A stretch of DNA of 64,000 nucleotides from Geothermobacter ehrlichii (lineage in GTDB: Bacteria; Desulfobacterota; Desulfuromonadia; Desulfuromonadales; Geothermobacteraceae): assembly GCF_008124615.1 (NCBI RefSeq), contig NZ_VNIB01000010.1:57053-121052 (forward strand). Reading direction: 5' to 3'. Each line of letters begins with the position of its first letter. The stretch's first letter is position 1. The translations under genes were made by a program, and so were the position numbers. Positions 63,906 to 64,000 of this stretch are shown piece by piece. The notes beneath the pieces are model-generated. The model worked only from the letters and a program-made list of their open reading frames with translations, was not told the DNA's origin and searched no databases.

Positions 63906-64000
63906 TGACCTTCCCCCGAAATTGTGGACAGTCCGAAAAGCTGCTACAACAGCGTCAGGAGGACTGGCATGGTTTCGAAGAGAAGGAAGTACACTCGTGA
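63906..64000 (+). mobile_element. Left end of an IS3-type insertion sequence, cut by the window
   Basis: Beginning near TGACCTTCCCCC, with GTGGACAGTCC 20 bases inside, the sequence leads to a transposase start at 63969. Ends of the TGACC...GTGGACA kind are common in IS3-family elements. The right end is outside the window, so the exact boundary is a guess. Confidence 0.5.
63969..64000 (+). CDS. Transposase OrfA of an IS3-type element, first codons only
   Basis: ATG 63969 follows AGGAGGACTGGC and encodes MVSKRRKYTR before the window ends. The RRKYTRE beginning is typical of the helix-turn-helix OrfA of IS3-family elements. Everything else lies outside the window. Confidence 0.6.
   Translation, partial: MVSKRRKYTR

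Overview
The window is GC-rich, densely packed bacterial chromosome. The gene set suggests a Desulfuromonadota/Geobacter-Desulfuromonas type anaerobe: a long acetate/solute symporter with a DUF485 partner, an HDOD protein, a flavo-diiron protein, a small c-type cytochrome, a complete liv transporter and a full gspC-N operon. This placement is inferred from gene content and not from a marker gene. No rRNA, tRNA or CRISPR was seen.

Layout. 1-16.6 kb holds mostly housekeeping genes: a HEAT-repeat protein cut by the window edge, an acyl-CoA ligase, coaE, an esterase, an IclR regulator, trmB-truD, a cytochrome c, a DAHP synthase, a phosphoesterase, a flavo-diiron protein, a gamma-glutamylcyclotransferase-like protein, a fatty-acid desaturase and a large orphan lipoprotein. 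17.0-17.7 kb is a small AT-richer island with an unknown membrane protein. 17.7-24.3 kb holds an ornithine-cyclodeaminase-like enzyme and livK-H-M-G-F.

24.6-31.6 kb is the most interesting part. Six consecutive minus-strand genes have the parts list of a Fap functional-amyloid operon. They are a small exported protein, two secreted proteins with three Fap-type repeats each, a C39-family cysteine peptidase, a further exported protein and an outer-membrane beta-barrel. They lie behind a sigma54 promoter with two GTGTCGG-N5/6-CCGACAC palindromes upstream. The adjacent upstream gene encodes a sigma54 activator with a PilZ-like N-terminus and a cysteine-rich segment. Three of the secreted proteins share a leader-like motif (LxxxRG[RQ]) that could be recognised by the C39 peptidase. 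The barrel carries thrombospondin type-3 calcium-binding repeats at its N-terminus.

31.7-45 kb holds priA, mltA, an HDOD protein, a YqgE/AlgH homologue with an unusual signal peptide, an ActP-like symporter operon with a clear promoter and operator-like palindrome, several small proteins, trpS and lon. 45-56.9 kb is a complete type II secretion operon gspC-D-E-F-G-H-I-J-K-L-M-N on the minus strand, interrupted only by a palindromic repeat between gspH and gspI. 57.2-63.7 kb holds polA, an orphan pseudopilin-like protein, mgtE and a DEAD-box helicase. The window ends in the first codons of an IS3-type transposase.

Two dispersed repeat families are visible: a 104-bp element with 11-bp terminal inverted repeats (1576 and 42262, plus a fragment at 33911), and a palindromic element (about 1445 and 49764).
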